A stretch of DNA of 64,000 nt from Limanda limanda (taxonomy: Eukaryota; Chordata; Actinopteri; Pleuronectiformes; Pleuronectidae). Location of the stretch: assembly GCF_963576545.1 (NCBI RefSeq), contig NC_083641.1:18747523-18811522 (forward strand), given 5' to 3'. Positions 34,899 through 45,500 of this stretch are shown piece after piece. Under the pieces are notes generated by a model, which worked only from the letters and a program-made list of their open reading frames with translations, made no database searches and had not been told where the DNA came from. Each line of letters opens with the position of its first letter. The first letter of the stretch is position 1. A program made the position numbers and the translations under genes.

Positions 34899-37800
34899 CT
34901 GTGGAGAGAGAGAGGACACAGGTTAACGTGCTGCACCGGGGGTTTTCAACAATTTATTATATTTCCAGGACAAACTAAAACTGTTAAGGGTTGTCCCTCT
35001 TTTCTGATTTGTCCTGCAGACGTCACTCACTTGTTTCCAGCCGAAGAAGTGCATGCTTGTCAGTTTGCCGTAGTTGGGCTCGGCGATGTGGATGTTCATG
35101 GACTGGCTCTGGTCGATGTAGGCGCCGCGGTCGGCCGCCATCTTCAGCACCGTCTTCTGGGAGATTTCCCAAACTGTTTTATAAAGCTCCTTCAGATCGT
35201 CTGGAATCTCCTTGATGTCCTGTTGACAAAAGAAAAAATATAAACACCTCAGATTTAAGTGGTCGGTAAAAAAATAAGTCATCATGAATGCTCATCTTCT
35301 TAATAGATGAATCTACCAATGTTTACTTTAGTATGAATCTGACAAATGAATCCACAACAAAATGATTAACTCAGCATCTTGAAGAGGGGAATTTGATTGA
35401 TTACCTGAATGGATCCGTTGTGACCGATCAGCTGGTTCTTCATCTCCTCGCCCCACAGCCCTCGCTCCGTCAGGTCTTTGAGCAGATGGGGGTTGACGAT
35501 CTGGAACTCTCCGGACAGGACCCTGCGGGTGTAGATGTTGCTGGTGTAGGCCTCGATGGACTCGTTGTTGCCCAGGATCTGGGCGGTGGAGGCCGTGGGC
35601 ATCGGCGCCAGCAGCAGGCTGTTCCTCACGCCGTGCTTGGCGATCTTCTCCTTCAGCAGCTTCCAGTCCCACAGGTCGGTGGGCGTCTTCTCCCACATGT
35701 CGTACTGGAGGATGCCCTTGCTGACGGGGGAGCCGGCGTACGTGTCGTAGGGGCCCAGCTCGGCCGCCAGGTCGCAGCTCGCCTCCAGGGCGGCGTAGTA
35801 GATGGTCTCAAAGATCTGGATGTTCAGCAGCTGAGCCTCTGGGCTTTCGAAGGGGTAACGCATCAGGATGAAGCAGTCGGCCAGGCCCTGGACGCCGATT
35901 CCGATCGGCCTGTGGCGCTTGTTGGACTGGTCCGCCTCGGGCACTGGGTAGAAGTTAATCTCTATGATCTTGTTCAGGTTCTTCACGATAACCTTGGTCA
36001 CAGACGCCAGTTTCTTGAAGTCAAAGGTCCGCTCGGGGGTGACGTACATGTTGAGAGCGATGGAGGCCAGGTTACAGACGGCGACCTCATCGCCACTGGA
36101 GTATTCGACGATCTCGGTGCAGAGGTTGCTGCACTTGATGGTGCCCAGGTTCTGCTGGTTGCTCTTCCTGTTGCAGGCGTCCTTGTAGAGCATGTACGGC
36201 GTGCCGGACTCCGTCTGGGACTCGATGATGGCGTGCCACACCTGCTGAGCCTTCACAACACGCTTGACCCGGCCCTCCCGCTCATATTGGGTGTAGAGCT
36301 TCTCAAACTCCTCCCCCCAGCACTCGTCCAGCCCGGGGCTCTCGCTGGGACACATCAGAGACCAGTCCTGGTTGCTCTCCACTCTCTTCATGAACAGGTC
36401 GGGGATCCACAGGCCGTAGAACAGATCTCTGGCTCTTTGCTCCTCCTTCCCCGTGTTCTTCTTCAGCTCCAGGAAGTCGAACACGTCAAAGTGCCACGGC
36501 TCCAGGTACATGGCGAAGGCGCCGGGCCGCTTGTTGCCGCCCTGGTCCACGTAACGTGCTGTGTTGTTGTAGACCCTCAGCATGGGGACGAGCCCGTTGG
36601 AGTTTCCGTTGGTGCCGGCGATGTAGCTCCCCGTTGATCTGATGCAGCTGACCGCCACGCCGATTCCTCCCGCTGACTTGGAGATGAGGGCGCACTGCTT
36701 CAGCGTGTCGTAGATGCCCTCGATGCTGTCGTCCTTCATGGTGAGCAGGAAGCAGCTGGACAGCTGAGGCCTGTTGGTTCCTGCGTTGAAGAGCGTGGGA
36801 GACGCGTGGGTGAACCACTTCTCTGAGAGCAGGTTGTAGGTCTCGATGGCGGCGTCGATATCTGTTTTGTGGATTCCGACAGAAACTCTCATGAGCATGT
36901 GCTGCGGCCGCTCCGACACTTTGCCGTTGATCTTCAGCAGGTAGGAGCGCTCCAGCGTCTTGAAGCCGAAGAAGTTGTAGGAGAAATCTCGGTCAAAAAT
37001 GATGGCTGAGTTGAGGCGGTCTTTGTTGGCGAGAACGATGTCGAGGGTCTCCTTGGAGATCATGGGGGAGTGGCGTCTGTTCAGAGGGTTGATGTAGCTG
37101 TACAGGTCCTCCATCACCTCGCTGAACACCTTCTTCGTCTCCTTGTGCAGGTTGGAGACGGCGATCCGCGCGGCGAGGATGGCGTAGTCGGGGTGTTTGG
37201 TTGTGAGGGTGGCGGTGATCTCCGCAGCCAGCGTGTCCAGCTCCACGGTGGTGACGCCGCTGTACAGACCCTGGATCACCTTCATCGTGATCTGAGTCGG
37301 GTCCACGAACTCAGAGTTCAGCCCGTAGCAGAGCTTCTGGATACGAGAGGTGATCTTATCGAACATGATGCGCTCTTGGCGTCCATCTGAAAAACAAAAC
37401 CACAATTAACATTAAAATCACAACTGGTGTTTTTAGAGATATTCAATATCAGGAAATGGCAGGGTTGTCATCGAAGAGTAAACAGATCTAAGTTCTGATC
37501 TGATAACATGTTTTTAAAGTATTTAGTTTCACCAAGACAAACCGGAAAGAAAAAAAAGTATCTTTGCAGCTCCAACACTTGCAAGTTGTTTGTAAAGCAG
37601 TGAAAACAATATTTCTGGTTGTTTAGCATTAGCCAGAACAAAATATCTGCAATTAATTTATGTCCAGCTGTTAACACACTTTATCAAATTGTTTTCCTTG
37701 TGTATTGAATGCTCTGGTATCAGACATGCAAAACCCAGGAATAAGAACTGTACCGGAAGAAGGAAATAAAGTATTGGCTCATCTCCAGTAACAATTAGAC

Positions 37801-38580
37801 TAACTTTGATGACTCATGATCCATCCACAGTGATTGTCAGGAACAGGATGGACCACATTTATCACGCGATTGCAAATGTGAATTTAATGGTGCGTTTGGT
37901 ACAAATGCAAATGTTACACGATAAAAGCCCTGTTATGAAATGAACGATTTACGACTATTTGAACACTTCACGGTTTGAGTTATGAAACTGTCACAGGGAG
38001 AGTTGAATTTGCATTAACACCGTGAGAAAGTGACTTCAACGGGACAAAGACAGGATCTACCTGAGGCAAAACAAATAGAATAAGATCATTAACACTGTTT
38101 AAATAAAAGGAGGGGCTCAGAAAGAAAAGACCCACCTCACATAACAACCCTTCCTCTATAAACGTGCCGTTATTCAACAATCAGGAGGTAAATAACACGT
38201 CTGATTCTTAGAGGAACTCATGTTATTCAGCCTTCACCTCACTGAGATCCACAGAGACACAAAAGATCATAACTTAAGTTTTTGGCGCCAACCGTGACAA
38301 AGGCTAAACATGGCTGAGCCCATCAACAACCATGTAAATCCACTGGAGCAGGTGGACTGAGATATCATGTCTGACTGTGTGCACGTCAACGTGTACGCGG
38401 ATCAGCTGACTCACGCACACACAGTTTGTGCAGTTTGATGTAAAACCCGATCTGATGTGTGTACATCACAGTGAACACACAGTTAGCAGAGGAGCTAACA
38501 GAGGAGCTAACACAGGCCTGTTTCCCTCCGGCTCCAGAACAGCCACCCTCCCGGGACCTACCTCTCTTAATGACGTGCAT
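34707..38580 (-). CDS. rrm1: RRM1: ribonucleoside-diphosphate reductase large subunit
   Basis: Catalytic and allosteric R1 subunit of class Ia ribonucleotide reductase. It pairs with RRM2 or p53R2 in the cytosol to reduce ribonucleoside diphosphates for DNA synthesis. Coding exons on the minus strand: 38580-38562, 37386-35405, 35219-35031, 34898-34707; total 793 aa (human 792). Visible: start MHVIKR; N-terminal ATP-cone ([15 protein letters not shown]); first redox cysteine in SSCFLL; radical-site NLCTEIVE; second redox cysteine in VAVCNLAS; substrate-site [13 protein letters not shown]; radical-transfer tyrosines in [10 protein letters not shown]-terminal shuttle cysteines in CLMCGS and stop TAA. 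Start ATG has A at -3. Odd: residues 7-667 come from one 1982-nt exon, whereas the human gene has about 19 exons. All key residues are intact, so it should be functional. Confidence 0.97.
35031..35219 (-). CDS. rrm1: rrm1 coding exon 3 (residues 668-730)
   Basis: Encodes [20 protein letters not shown], then [20 protein letters not shown] and GWKQ. Acceptor CAACAG, donor CAA|GTGAGT, both phase 0. Confidence 0.97.
35405..37386 (-). CDS. rrm1: rrm1 coding exon 2, giant 1982-nt exon (residues 7-667)
   Basis: Open for 660 codons with no intron interruption. It carries the ATP cone, specificity site and active-site barrel. Acceptor TTTTTCAG on the minus strand (37387-37388), donor CAG|GTAATC (35404-35403). 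A long open frame on the opposite strand (35393-36637) is only a shadow. Confidence 0.97.
37387..38561. other. rrm1 intron 1
   Basis: No gene, RNA or definable repeat recognised. Confidence 0.75.
38562..38580 (-). CDS. rrm1: rrm1 coding exon 1 (residues 1-7)
   Basis: Nineteen coding bases, MHVIKR plus one base, followed by donor GTAGGT. The peptide is the same as the human start. The context TACCACCATG is a good initiation site. Confidence 0.93.
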
Positions 38581-38785
38581 GGTGGTACGGCGTGGTCTCT
38601 ACTCGTCTCCCCGGGGAACAGTGCAGCTTCTCCGGCAGCTCCTTCAGCCTGTGGTCGGTGTCACGGTGCTCGGCTGGAGGGGACGTCCGCTCAGACTCTG
38701 TGGGGAACCCGCGAACTGCTCCTGAAACTCCCGCGAACGTCGCTTTTGTACGGAAGACGACAGCGGTGACGGTAGAGGTTTACAC

Positions 38786-38895
38786 GCTGCTCGGCCAATC
38801 AGCAGCGAGAACCCGCCGGCTCTTCCTGTGTGAGGACCAATCAGAATAGTTTTAGATGACAGCTTCCGTTTCCTGTCTTTGAATCTGGCGGGACA
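38786..38895 (-). promoter_or_regulatory. rrm1: Putative rrm1 promoter: two CCAAT boxes and an E2F-like site
   Basis: CCAAT motifs (NF-Y type, each in a CCAATCAG context) lie at 38795-38799 and 38837-38841. TGGCGGGA at 38886-38893 matches the E2F core. All are 215-315 bp upstream of the rrm1 start codon. Paired CCAAT boxes plus E2F suit an S-phase gene. Motif reading only; no transcription data. Confidence 0.55.
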
Positions 38896-39371
38896 GAAAA
38901 GTAGGTCAGTTTCTTCTTTTGTTGTTAATGCCAAACGATTTAGAAATGGGTGTGCTCTTATATTTATGTGTGTATTTCCATGTTACGCCCTATGTTTGTA
39001 TATAGTTATATAGTGTTGTTTAATGATGTTTGATTTCAATAGTACCTAAAATAATCTACTTCATAAAAATAAACTATAAATGAGAGAAAACATAATGTAA
39101 ATTGCAGGGTGCCTGTTTTTAATAAATGAGCTGACTGTGTTATGTAAGCACTTTATTCACAGATGTAAATATTTAACGGATGAAAGAATGAACTAAAGAT
39201 ATTTGCTGAATTTCCTCAAAGTTCTTCTTTCGTTTCTGGACTTGTGTATGCTCATTGTGTTTCACTTCTGTATCAACACTGATGTCACCTTGAATACGTC
39301 ATATTTGGTTAAAGGTTTGTTTTTGTAGCAAGTATTTTCAATAATGACAAAAATGTAAATACAAAAGACCC
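38896..39371. other. Spacer between rrm1 and the zinc-finger gene
   Basis: AT-rich spacer between two divergently transcribed genes, with no further motif I can support. Confidence 0.6.
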
Positions 39372-39531
39372 ACTTCCGGTAGGATTGTGTTATTTCCTGT
39401 CAAGTGCGGACATGTCTGTTGCGCGTATGCACACTGATATCTACTGCGCATGTTCCGGTGGAGGACGGAGGTCCGCCATCTTGTCTGCAGGTTGGATCTG
39501 CGGACATTGGGACTGAGGAAGAACACAAACG
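39372..39531 (+). promoter_or_regulatory. Core promoter and first (non-coding) exon of the zinc-finger gene
   Basis: ACTTCCGG at 39372-39379 is an ETS/GABP-type site. GCCATCTTG at 39475-39483 is a YY1-type element, which usually sits at or just after the start site of TATA-less genes. A donor ACG|GTGAGA follows at 39532, so the exon ends at 39531. Confidence 0.55.
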
Positions 39532-40149
39532 GTGAGATACAGAGTCTGAAGAATATTGAATAAAGTCTGAGTAACTTTGTTTGGCTTTGATTAGATGTTA
39601 TATATCTACCTCAGGGTGTTTTATGGACACAGTCAGAATTCCCAGTGAGTCCAACTGATGTTACCAAGTCAGTGTCATAGTTACAGGCATGTATCTGTAA
39701 TTACTTCTTAAAAATATGTAGTTAAACCAGTTTAATGTGGACAACAAAATGTTTAAATTCCGCTACATGAGCTCGCTGTGGCAGCAGAGGATGACAGCAT
39801 GGCCTTCACCCCCCCCGTGGTATATCCTGATCTGCTCCACCACTAACCAGTGTGGGACCTGACTCAGTTCCTGTCAGGAGATTCAAGATTCAAGATTTTT
39901 ATTGTCAAATGCACAGAGACAACATGAAGCAGTCGCTGGCAATGAAATACTTGGGTCAAAGGCTCTCTTTAAGCAATGCTCAGTAATTTCAACCAAAAAA
40001 AATAAAATAGAAATAGAAATAGTATAAAATAGAATATCAATAAAATAGAATATCAATAATTTAAAATACCAAATAAAATTTTTTTTTTATATATATATAT
40101 ATATATATATGTTAAAAATAATCTACAATGACTTGAACTGTTCTTCCAG
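39532..40149. other. Intron 1 of the zinc-finger gene, with a repeat
   Basis: About 39880-40110 holds a fish-type repeat fragment that includes TTCAAGATTCAAGATTTTTA and an AT-rich tail with AATAGAATATCAATAA duplications and a short TA run. Confidence 0.6.
39880..40110. repeat. Truncated dispersed repeat with AT-rich tail
   Basis: The tandem ATTCAAGATTCAAGA and the following TTTTTATTGTCAAATGCACA (39897-39916) are typical of an abundant fish interspersed element. The tail has repeated ATAAAATAGAATATCAAT units. Its class is unknown to me. Confidence 0.5.
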
Positions 40150-40312
40150 ATGCACCCGTCTATAATCGAGGCTGGAGGACGGCTGCAGAGCACCTCCTTC
40201 CCCGGCTGGGCCCAGCTGGGTTGTCCCCTGTGCCCCAAGTTCAGCACAGCACAGGGAGAGACACTACGGAGACACCTGGGGGCCCACGTGCAGAATGCAG
40301 TGCATCTCCAAG
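40150..40312 (+). CDS. Zinc-finger gene coding exon 1 (residues 1-55)
   Basis: Encodes the first finger, CPLC with HLGAH. Donor CAAG|GTGGGT leaves one base of a split Asp codon. Confidence 0.75.
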
Positions 40313-41604
40313 GTGGGTCGATGAGAAGCGTCTGCTGGAAAATGACACTTTCACATGTGTAATGTTGAGTAGCACTACTCTGGGCAACAATGTAAAATAT
40401 TAGGTCAGTAGATCACCTTTGGCAAGTAATTTTTTCAGGAGAGAGGCTTTCATTAAGGTTTTTCATCTAAATATTACAAATTGTATATATTGTATTTATT
40501 TAGATCAGGTTCGGTCCTCTCTATGGACGCTGGCATGTTTTTTACAGTAGCCCAAATTAGACAAACTAACCTTTTGAGTTTTTATGACAACTGAAGGCTG
40601 CCATAGGTTCTGCTTCAGGATTGGAAGGGAAGGGGAGGGTGAGGTGAGGTGAAGTGAGGTGAGGTGAGGGGCATTCAGGTGCAACATGCAACTTCACCAC
40701 TAGATATCACCAAATTCTACACCCTGAAACTTTAATTTTATGTGGTACAGTGGAAACTATTGTTGGAGTTGAGAAAATGCATATATGTTTTGTGTATGTT
40801 CTGTCTAAAAAGTAAAGTCACACCTTTATGTTGGATTACTCTTTCTCTGCAGACACTATCATTTGCAGATGCAACCTGTCCTGCAGAGACACGGGTCATT
40901 ACCACTGTCCAAGCTGCACAAAAACAATTGTGCGCAAAAGAGATATCACCTCACACGTGACTGGATGTCAGAGACCATGTGATAAAGTACCACCGCCATG
41001 TGAAACACCTTCCTCTCAGTCAGCTGACGTCAGCCAATCTGCACCTTCATCATCATCATTGGTCTTCACCTCCTGTGCTTCCCAAGAGAAGTCTGCAGAA
41101 CCTCCAGGATGCACATCTTCAGAACATGACTCGGAGCCTCACTCTCCCCTATCTGCTCCAGAGGATTCAATCACAAAGGAAGACCACTGTTACACACTTT
41201 GTCCCAAAGCTTCACTCCCGTCCCCTTCTGCTGCACCACAGTCTCCTCCACCACAGTCTTCTCCACCAGCCTCAGCCTCCCCCCCAAAGGCCTCTGAGCT
41301 GGATTTATCACCCGGGGAAGAAGTCAGTGCTGCTGCTGCACGCTCTGAAACAACAGAGATGACATGTTTTCGTGTGGCAAATTTGAAATCAGTGAAGTGT
41401 CCTCACTGCTCCATTGTTCTTTACAAAAAAAATCTGTCCGTACACATGCAGAGGAAACATGCAACGCTCAGAGACATCCCAGGTTCATCTCACCTGGAAT
41501 ATGTTGATAGGAGTTGTAGCACAGGGACAGCGGTACCAAGCAGAGGTCACCTGAGCCGGGGGGAGTCAGTTGTTATCATCTTATTAAAAAAAATAAACAA
41601 ATGA
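40150..41604 (+). CDS. Uncharacterised zinc-finger protein (C2H2/C2HC), 304 aa
   Basis: Two coding exons, 40150-40312 and 40853-41604, give 304 aa. The ATG is the first codon after the acceptor TTCCAG, with A at -3 after splicing. Three zinc-finger-like motifs: residues 25-46 (CPLC..H..H), 73-93 (CPSC..H..C, C2HC) with extra cysteines just before, and about 237-259 (CPHC..HMQRKH). Between fingers two and three is a Ser/Pro-rich, low-complexity linker. The stop TGA at 41602-41604 is followed four bases later by AATAAA (41608-41613). I do not recognise a named orthologue. The last finger followed by RDI...SHL resembles fish proteins that look transposon-derived, from memory only. A nuclear role is plausible but unproven. 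The real transcript could have more 3' coding sequence if this terminus is a truncation. Confidence 0.75.
40313..40852. other. Zinc-finger gene intron 2
   Basis: Contains an imperfect GTGAG pentamer array on the plus strand (about 40637-40670). Nothing else recognised. Confidence 0.7.
40853..41604 (+). CDS. Zinc-finger gene coding exon 2 (residues 55-304 and stop)
   Basis: Acceptor TCTCTGCAG. Carries the cysteine-rich C2HC part, the Ser/Pro linker and the third finger. The C-terminus is ILLKKINK. Confidence 0.8.
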
Positions 41605-41607
41605 CTG

Positions 41608-41613
41608 AATAAA
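41608..41613 (+). terminator. AATAAA poly(A) signal of the zinc-finger gene
   Basis: Canonical signal four bases past the stop codon. This would give a very short 3'UTR. Confidence 0.5.
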
Positions 41614-41723
41614 TAACACTGAGTTCACAAACTTTTTTGCATGTGAGAAATATTGACTCTTGTGCAAGGGTTTTTCAAACTTTACAGAATGAATGAGGGG
41701 AGTGGTTGGAAAACGGGAGGTAG

Positions 41724-42040
41724 AGAAAATGTACTGGGGGTGTTTTGGTATTTTATTGGATTATCATTGAAACATTGAACATATATAAAACATTCCTATA
41801 TATAAATATACAGGAATATAAATGGAATGGCACAATGTGGGAAAGCCAAACAAGACACTTCTTTATGGTCTTAAATAAGAAGATGTACTGGGGGGAATTA
41901 GGGTGTTTTTTTGGATTATTATTAAATATTGAACATATATAGAACATTCTTTACAAATATTAATGGAATTGTACAATGTGGGAAAGCCAAACAAGACACT
42001 TCTTAATGGTGTCAAATCAGAAGATACACTAGGGGGCGGT
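41724..42040. repeat. Tandem repeat of about 140-155 bp, two copies plus a partial third
   Basis: The block with GTACTGGGGG...ACATTGAACATATATA...GTGGGAAAGCCAAACAAGACA occurs at about 41726-41878 and 41879-42018. A third copy starts with GAAGATACACTAGGGGG at about 42019 and runs into the actmap 5' region. GAAAGCCAAACAAGACACTT is at 41841 and again at 41982. Confidence 0.85.
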
Positions 42041-42133
42041 ATGAGCGTGTTTTCCTCCGGTGATGAAGACGAAGAAGTGAGCCTAATATGGACAGAACCA
42101 GGAGGTGAAGCTGCTCAGACACAAAGACACTAA
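42041..42133 (+). other. Possible upstream ORF in the actmap 5'UTR (30 codons)
   Basis: ATG at 42041 opens MSVFSSGDEDEEVSLIW... and stops at TAA 42131. It would be an upstream ORF if the transcript begins before it. No homologue known to me. Confidence 0.3.
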
Positions 42134-42411
42134 ACCCCGGGTCTGATCCCTGAGTCACTGCGGTGGTTTGATGAAGGAGAAGTAGGTGGATATTAAAAGT
42201 CAATCACGGATCGATCAGATTTACAGGAGAGTTTGTGTTTGTTTAGGAAGAAGTTCAGCAGTTTGTTGTTAGCATCCGAGCTGTTAGCCGAGCTGTCAGA
42301 GTTAGCTTGAGTTAGTATGGAGGGTTTCTAACAGCTGCTGCCACTTCCTGCTTCTTGCAAAGTTATTCCCTTACTTCCTACGTGGCTTCATTTGGAAGGA
42401 CCAGTACGGAC

Positions 42412-42596
42412 ATGTCAGTAGAGTGCTCCCTGTCACCTCCTCTTCCTCCACCACCACCTCCTGCTCCTGCTCCTCCTCCTCCTCCTCCTCCAGCAGACAG
42501 GAAGAAGAAGCTGTTTCAGACCATAGCCAGCAGCAGGAGCCCAGTGGAGGGAGACCACACTGAGGCCTGCTCCCTGCTCAGCCAGAGGCACAGCAG
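42412..42596 (+). CDS. actmap: actmap coding exon 1 (residues 1-62)
   Basis: MSVECSLSPP, then a polyproline run encoded by a CCT-rich tract (42440-42492), then DRKKKLFQTIASSR. Donor AG|GTGAGA. Confidence 0.9.
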
Positions 42597-45500
42597 GTGA
42601 GAGGCACTGGGAGGAAACACTGCACTGGTCCCATTGAACATCTGATTACTCTGGTCTCATTGTCTGGAATCTGGTTAAACATCACATAAACTGATACAAG
42701 TTTCTCTGAGCAAAGACGAATAAATAACACTTTCCTCCCTGAGTCCATTAACCGGCCCTGTGCTTAATTCAACCTTCCAGCATTTTACTCCTTAATTTAT
42801 ACTAAGTTGCCTTCTTTACTATAAATTCTGTGAGAAATAAACCAAAGTGTCGAGTAGTGCCCTCTCTCGCAATGTTAAGGACTGAATTCCTGGATCCATC
42901 TCATTGACTTGTATCTCCTTCCACTAAGGCGCCACGTGGTTAGTTTTTGCGTTAGCCTGCCAAAAAACACACAGACGCTGATGAAAACAAATTAAAAAGT
43001 GTTTCCTAATATTTTGTCCATCCCACTGGTAGATGTGTCGAAACACGCAGCCACCATCAAGTAAACATGGACTACACCACAAATATGTGTACTGTGTGGG
43101 CTGTTGAACTAGATTCTAACAGATTGAACCTTTGTTCTAAATAAGCTGTTTACTTTGACTTTGGACAGTATGATGACACAGTCGTTCTAATGGAAGCGTG
43201 TTTGTTTATGTTACATGATGATCTTGGCTTCAGTTTTCGGAAGGACCTGCAGTGGATCCTGGTGAACACATACGTGCCTTCTCTCATCCAGGATGGTCCT
43301 CAGTGAGTGGGAGTACAATCAGACCATTATGTCATTAATCTGGCCTGAATGCTTTGGTGTTTATATATTAAAGTGACATATTAACCGAGGTGTGACTTCA
43401 ACCATTTACCTTTCAGGTGTGGTCTGGTGGCTTTGTGGATGGCTGCTCACCTGCGTCAGCCACGGCTCAGTGTGGTCATGGAGGCCGTGGTTCAGACGGC
43501 ACTGAGAAGAGGATACACAGCGCAGGGGGAAATGTTTTCAGGTAACAAGATAATGTGTAAAGTGTTTGTTTGAACAAAATGAGAGTGTGAAACAAGAGTA
43601 AAGAGAGGTGTGTTCCTGTCATCTTGGAATCGCTTGACAAAGCCCTGAATCCTCTCAAAGGCTAAATAAATACCAAGGAATCCCTAGGTGTCACTAGAAG
43701 AGCAAATATGACATTTAGTTGAAAGGGCAAGATGCAGGATGTTATTTAGAATGTGAAGGGTTAGGTTTGTTTTCTTGGTGATTCACTTGTTCACATATTT
43801 ACACTCTCACTCTGTGTTGAGTTTTCAGCTGGATGTTTTTTTTAATGATCTCATTAAGGTTTTTGTTTTGCCAGCCAACAACATGGCCCTTCTGGCAGAA
43901 GAGGTGTGCGGCTGCAAGGCCGAGCTGCTGTCTGGAGGTTTGAGTGGTGACAACGCTACAGCTGTGATCACACATCTGTGGGGGGGACAGCCCGTTCTCC
44001 TCCCGTATCCTGAACCCAAGAGAAACCAAAAGTCTTTTTACTGCTGATGGACAAGCAACTGACTCGAATTGGCTGCTTAGTGTTGGCTTAGCGTTTTTCT
44101 ATAAGGTTATGGATTAGCAAGACAGTGGGAAAATGTAGGCAGCCAGTGGGATCCCCTAATATCTCCCTCCCTCGTGATTATTCTATCACGTGCAGAGCAA
44201 GAAGTCTCTTGTGCTTTTCCCTTTTTCCGACAGCCAGCGTTTGTAGAAAACACTGCAGCCTGTGTGGATTTGTGTACATGTCAGCTGATAATGAACAACA
44301 AAGTGTTATCACGTTTGAGTAGAGGGTGTCCCCGTTAGAGAGAAACTTACTATTTTCTTTCACGTTTAGCATCTTTCTCGGTCACACTTCTTCACATAAT
44401 GATTTAATTCACAAAGAGGTTGTTTTCTTTATGTTAAGAATTGCAATCGGCTGATGTATCCATATAAGATCCATATCCATATCAACCAGGCTGTGCTGTC
44501 AGTTATATGAGAACCGATCACACTGTAAAAGTCTTTGACAGGAAGTACAGATACGACGAGGACTACAACCACGAGCCGTGCCAGCGCAGTGGCCACAGGG
44601 CGCACTGGGCCGTCGCCTCAGGTAAGACTGGATATCGCTCATTAACCAGTAGGACGCTTTGTAAAGATGGTTCAGAAAAACCAGGCTGATTCTTGTATGT
44701 TGAAGCTGGTTTGGAGCTGATCTAAGTTCCTGCGCTCTACTTGTAACTTCTGACACTGTCGGTTCAGATTCAACTTTGAGTGATGTGAGGTTTATTTGCG
44801 TTATTATTGCTGCTGAAAATTCACTCATAGGTTTGAACATATAAGATGCAACATACAATTGGATCCTAGTAATTTGTTTCATAGGAAGACAAGATAATTG
44901 GTATATTTTGTAAATGTATTTGGAGACAAAGAGAATAGAAATTGTAATTTATTAATATATTTCAAAGAACATACACTTACTGAAATACTGTGCTGATCCT
45001 TTAACGGAAAAAGAGCTGACCTTGGATTTTAAACCAATTTAATTAGATTCATTCTATGTCATTATGTGAAATTAATTTTACTGCACATCTATTGGGCGGA
45101 TTGATGTGCTCCTCTGGAGGGATACGTTTCCATGGTGACCTTGTCAGATTTATTTTAAACACATTAATGAGACAGAATATCCTGAGAATATGTCAGATTT
45201 ACAGATGTAAACCTGATTTAACTGTTAATCTTCCCCTCAGGGCTCTATGTCGCTCACACTTACAGATTCCTTTCTTTCCAGGAGTTGTCCTCGGGTTGGA
45301 TCAGGGGAGTGTGAGCAGTAGTGGCGCCCAGCCTGATCCCAGTCTTCCCTGGCTTCACCTGCCCAGCGACCCCAGTTCCCCTTGTCCCGTCCGCAGCCCG
45401 GGGCTCAGAGAGGTCTACGTGCTGGCTAAGCAGGGTAAAAGCCTGCGCTACCAGCTGTGGAGCCTGGACAGCGTGGCTCGGAGCAACGAGCAGCTGAGGA

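Noticed and set aside
35393..36637. 414-aa open frame on the plus strand across rrm1
   Set aside because: It lies entirely opposite the conserved rrm1 exon, and its composition reflects the antisense of GC-rich codons. No splice or homology support.
42362..42411. An upstream exon joining the 42041 ORF to actmap through the acceptor ending 42361
   Set aside because: The join is out of frame with the conserved actmap sequence, so it cannot extend the protein N-terminus.
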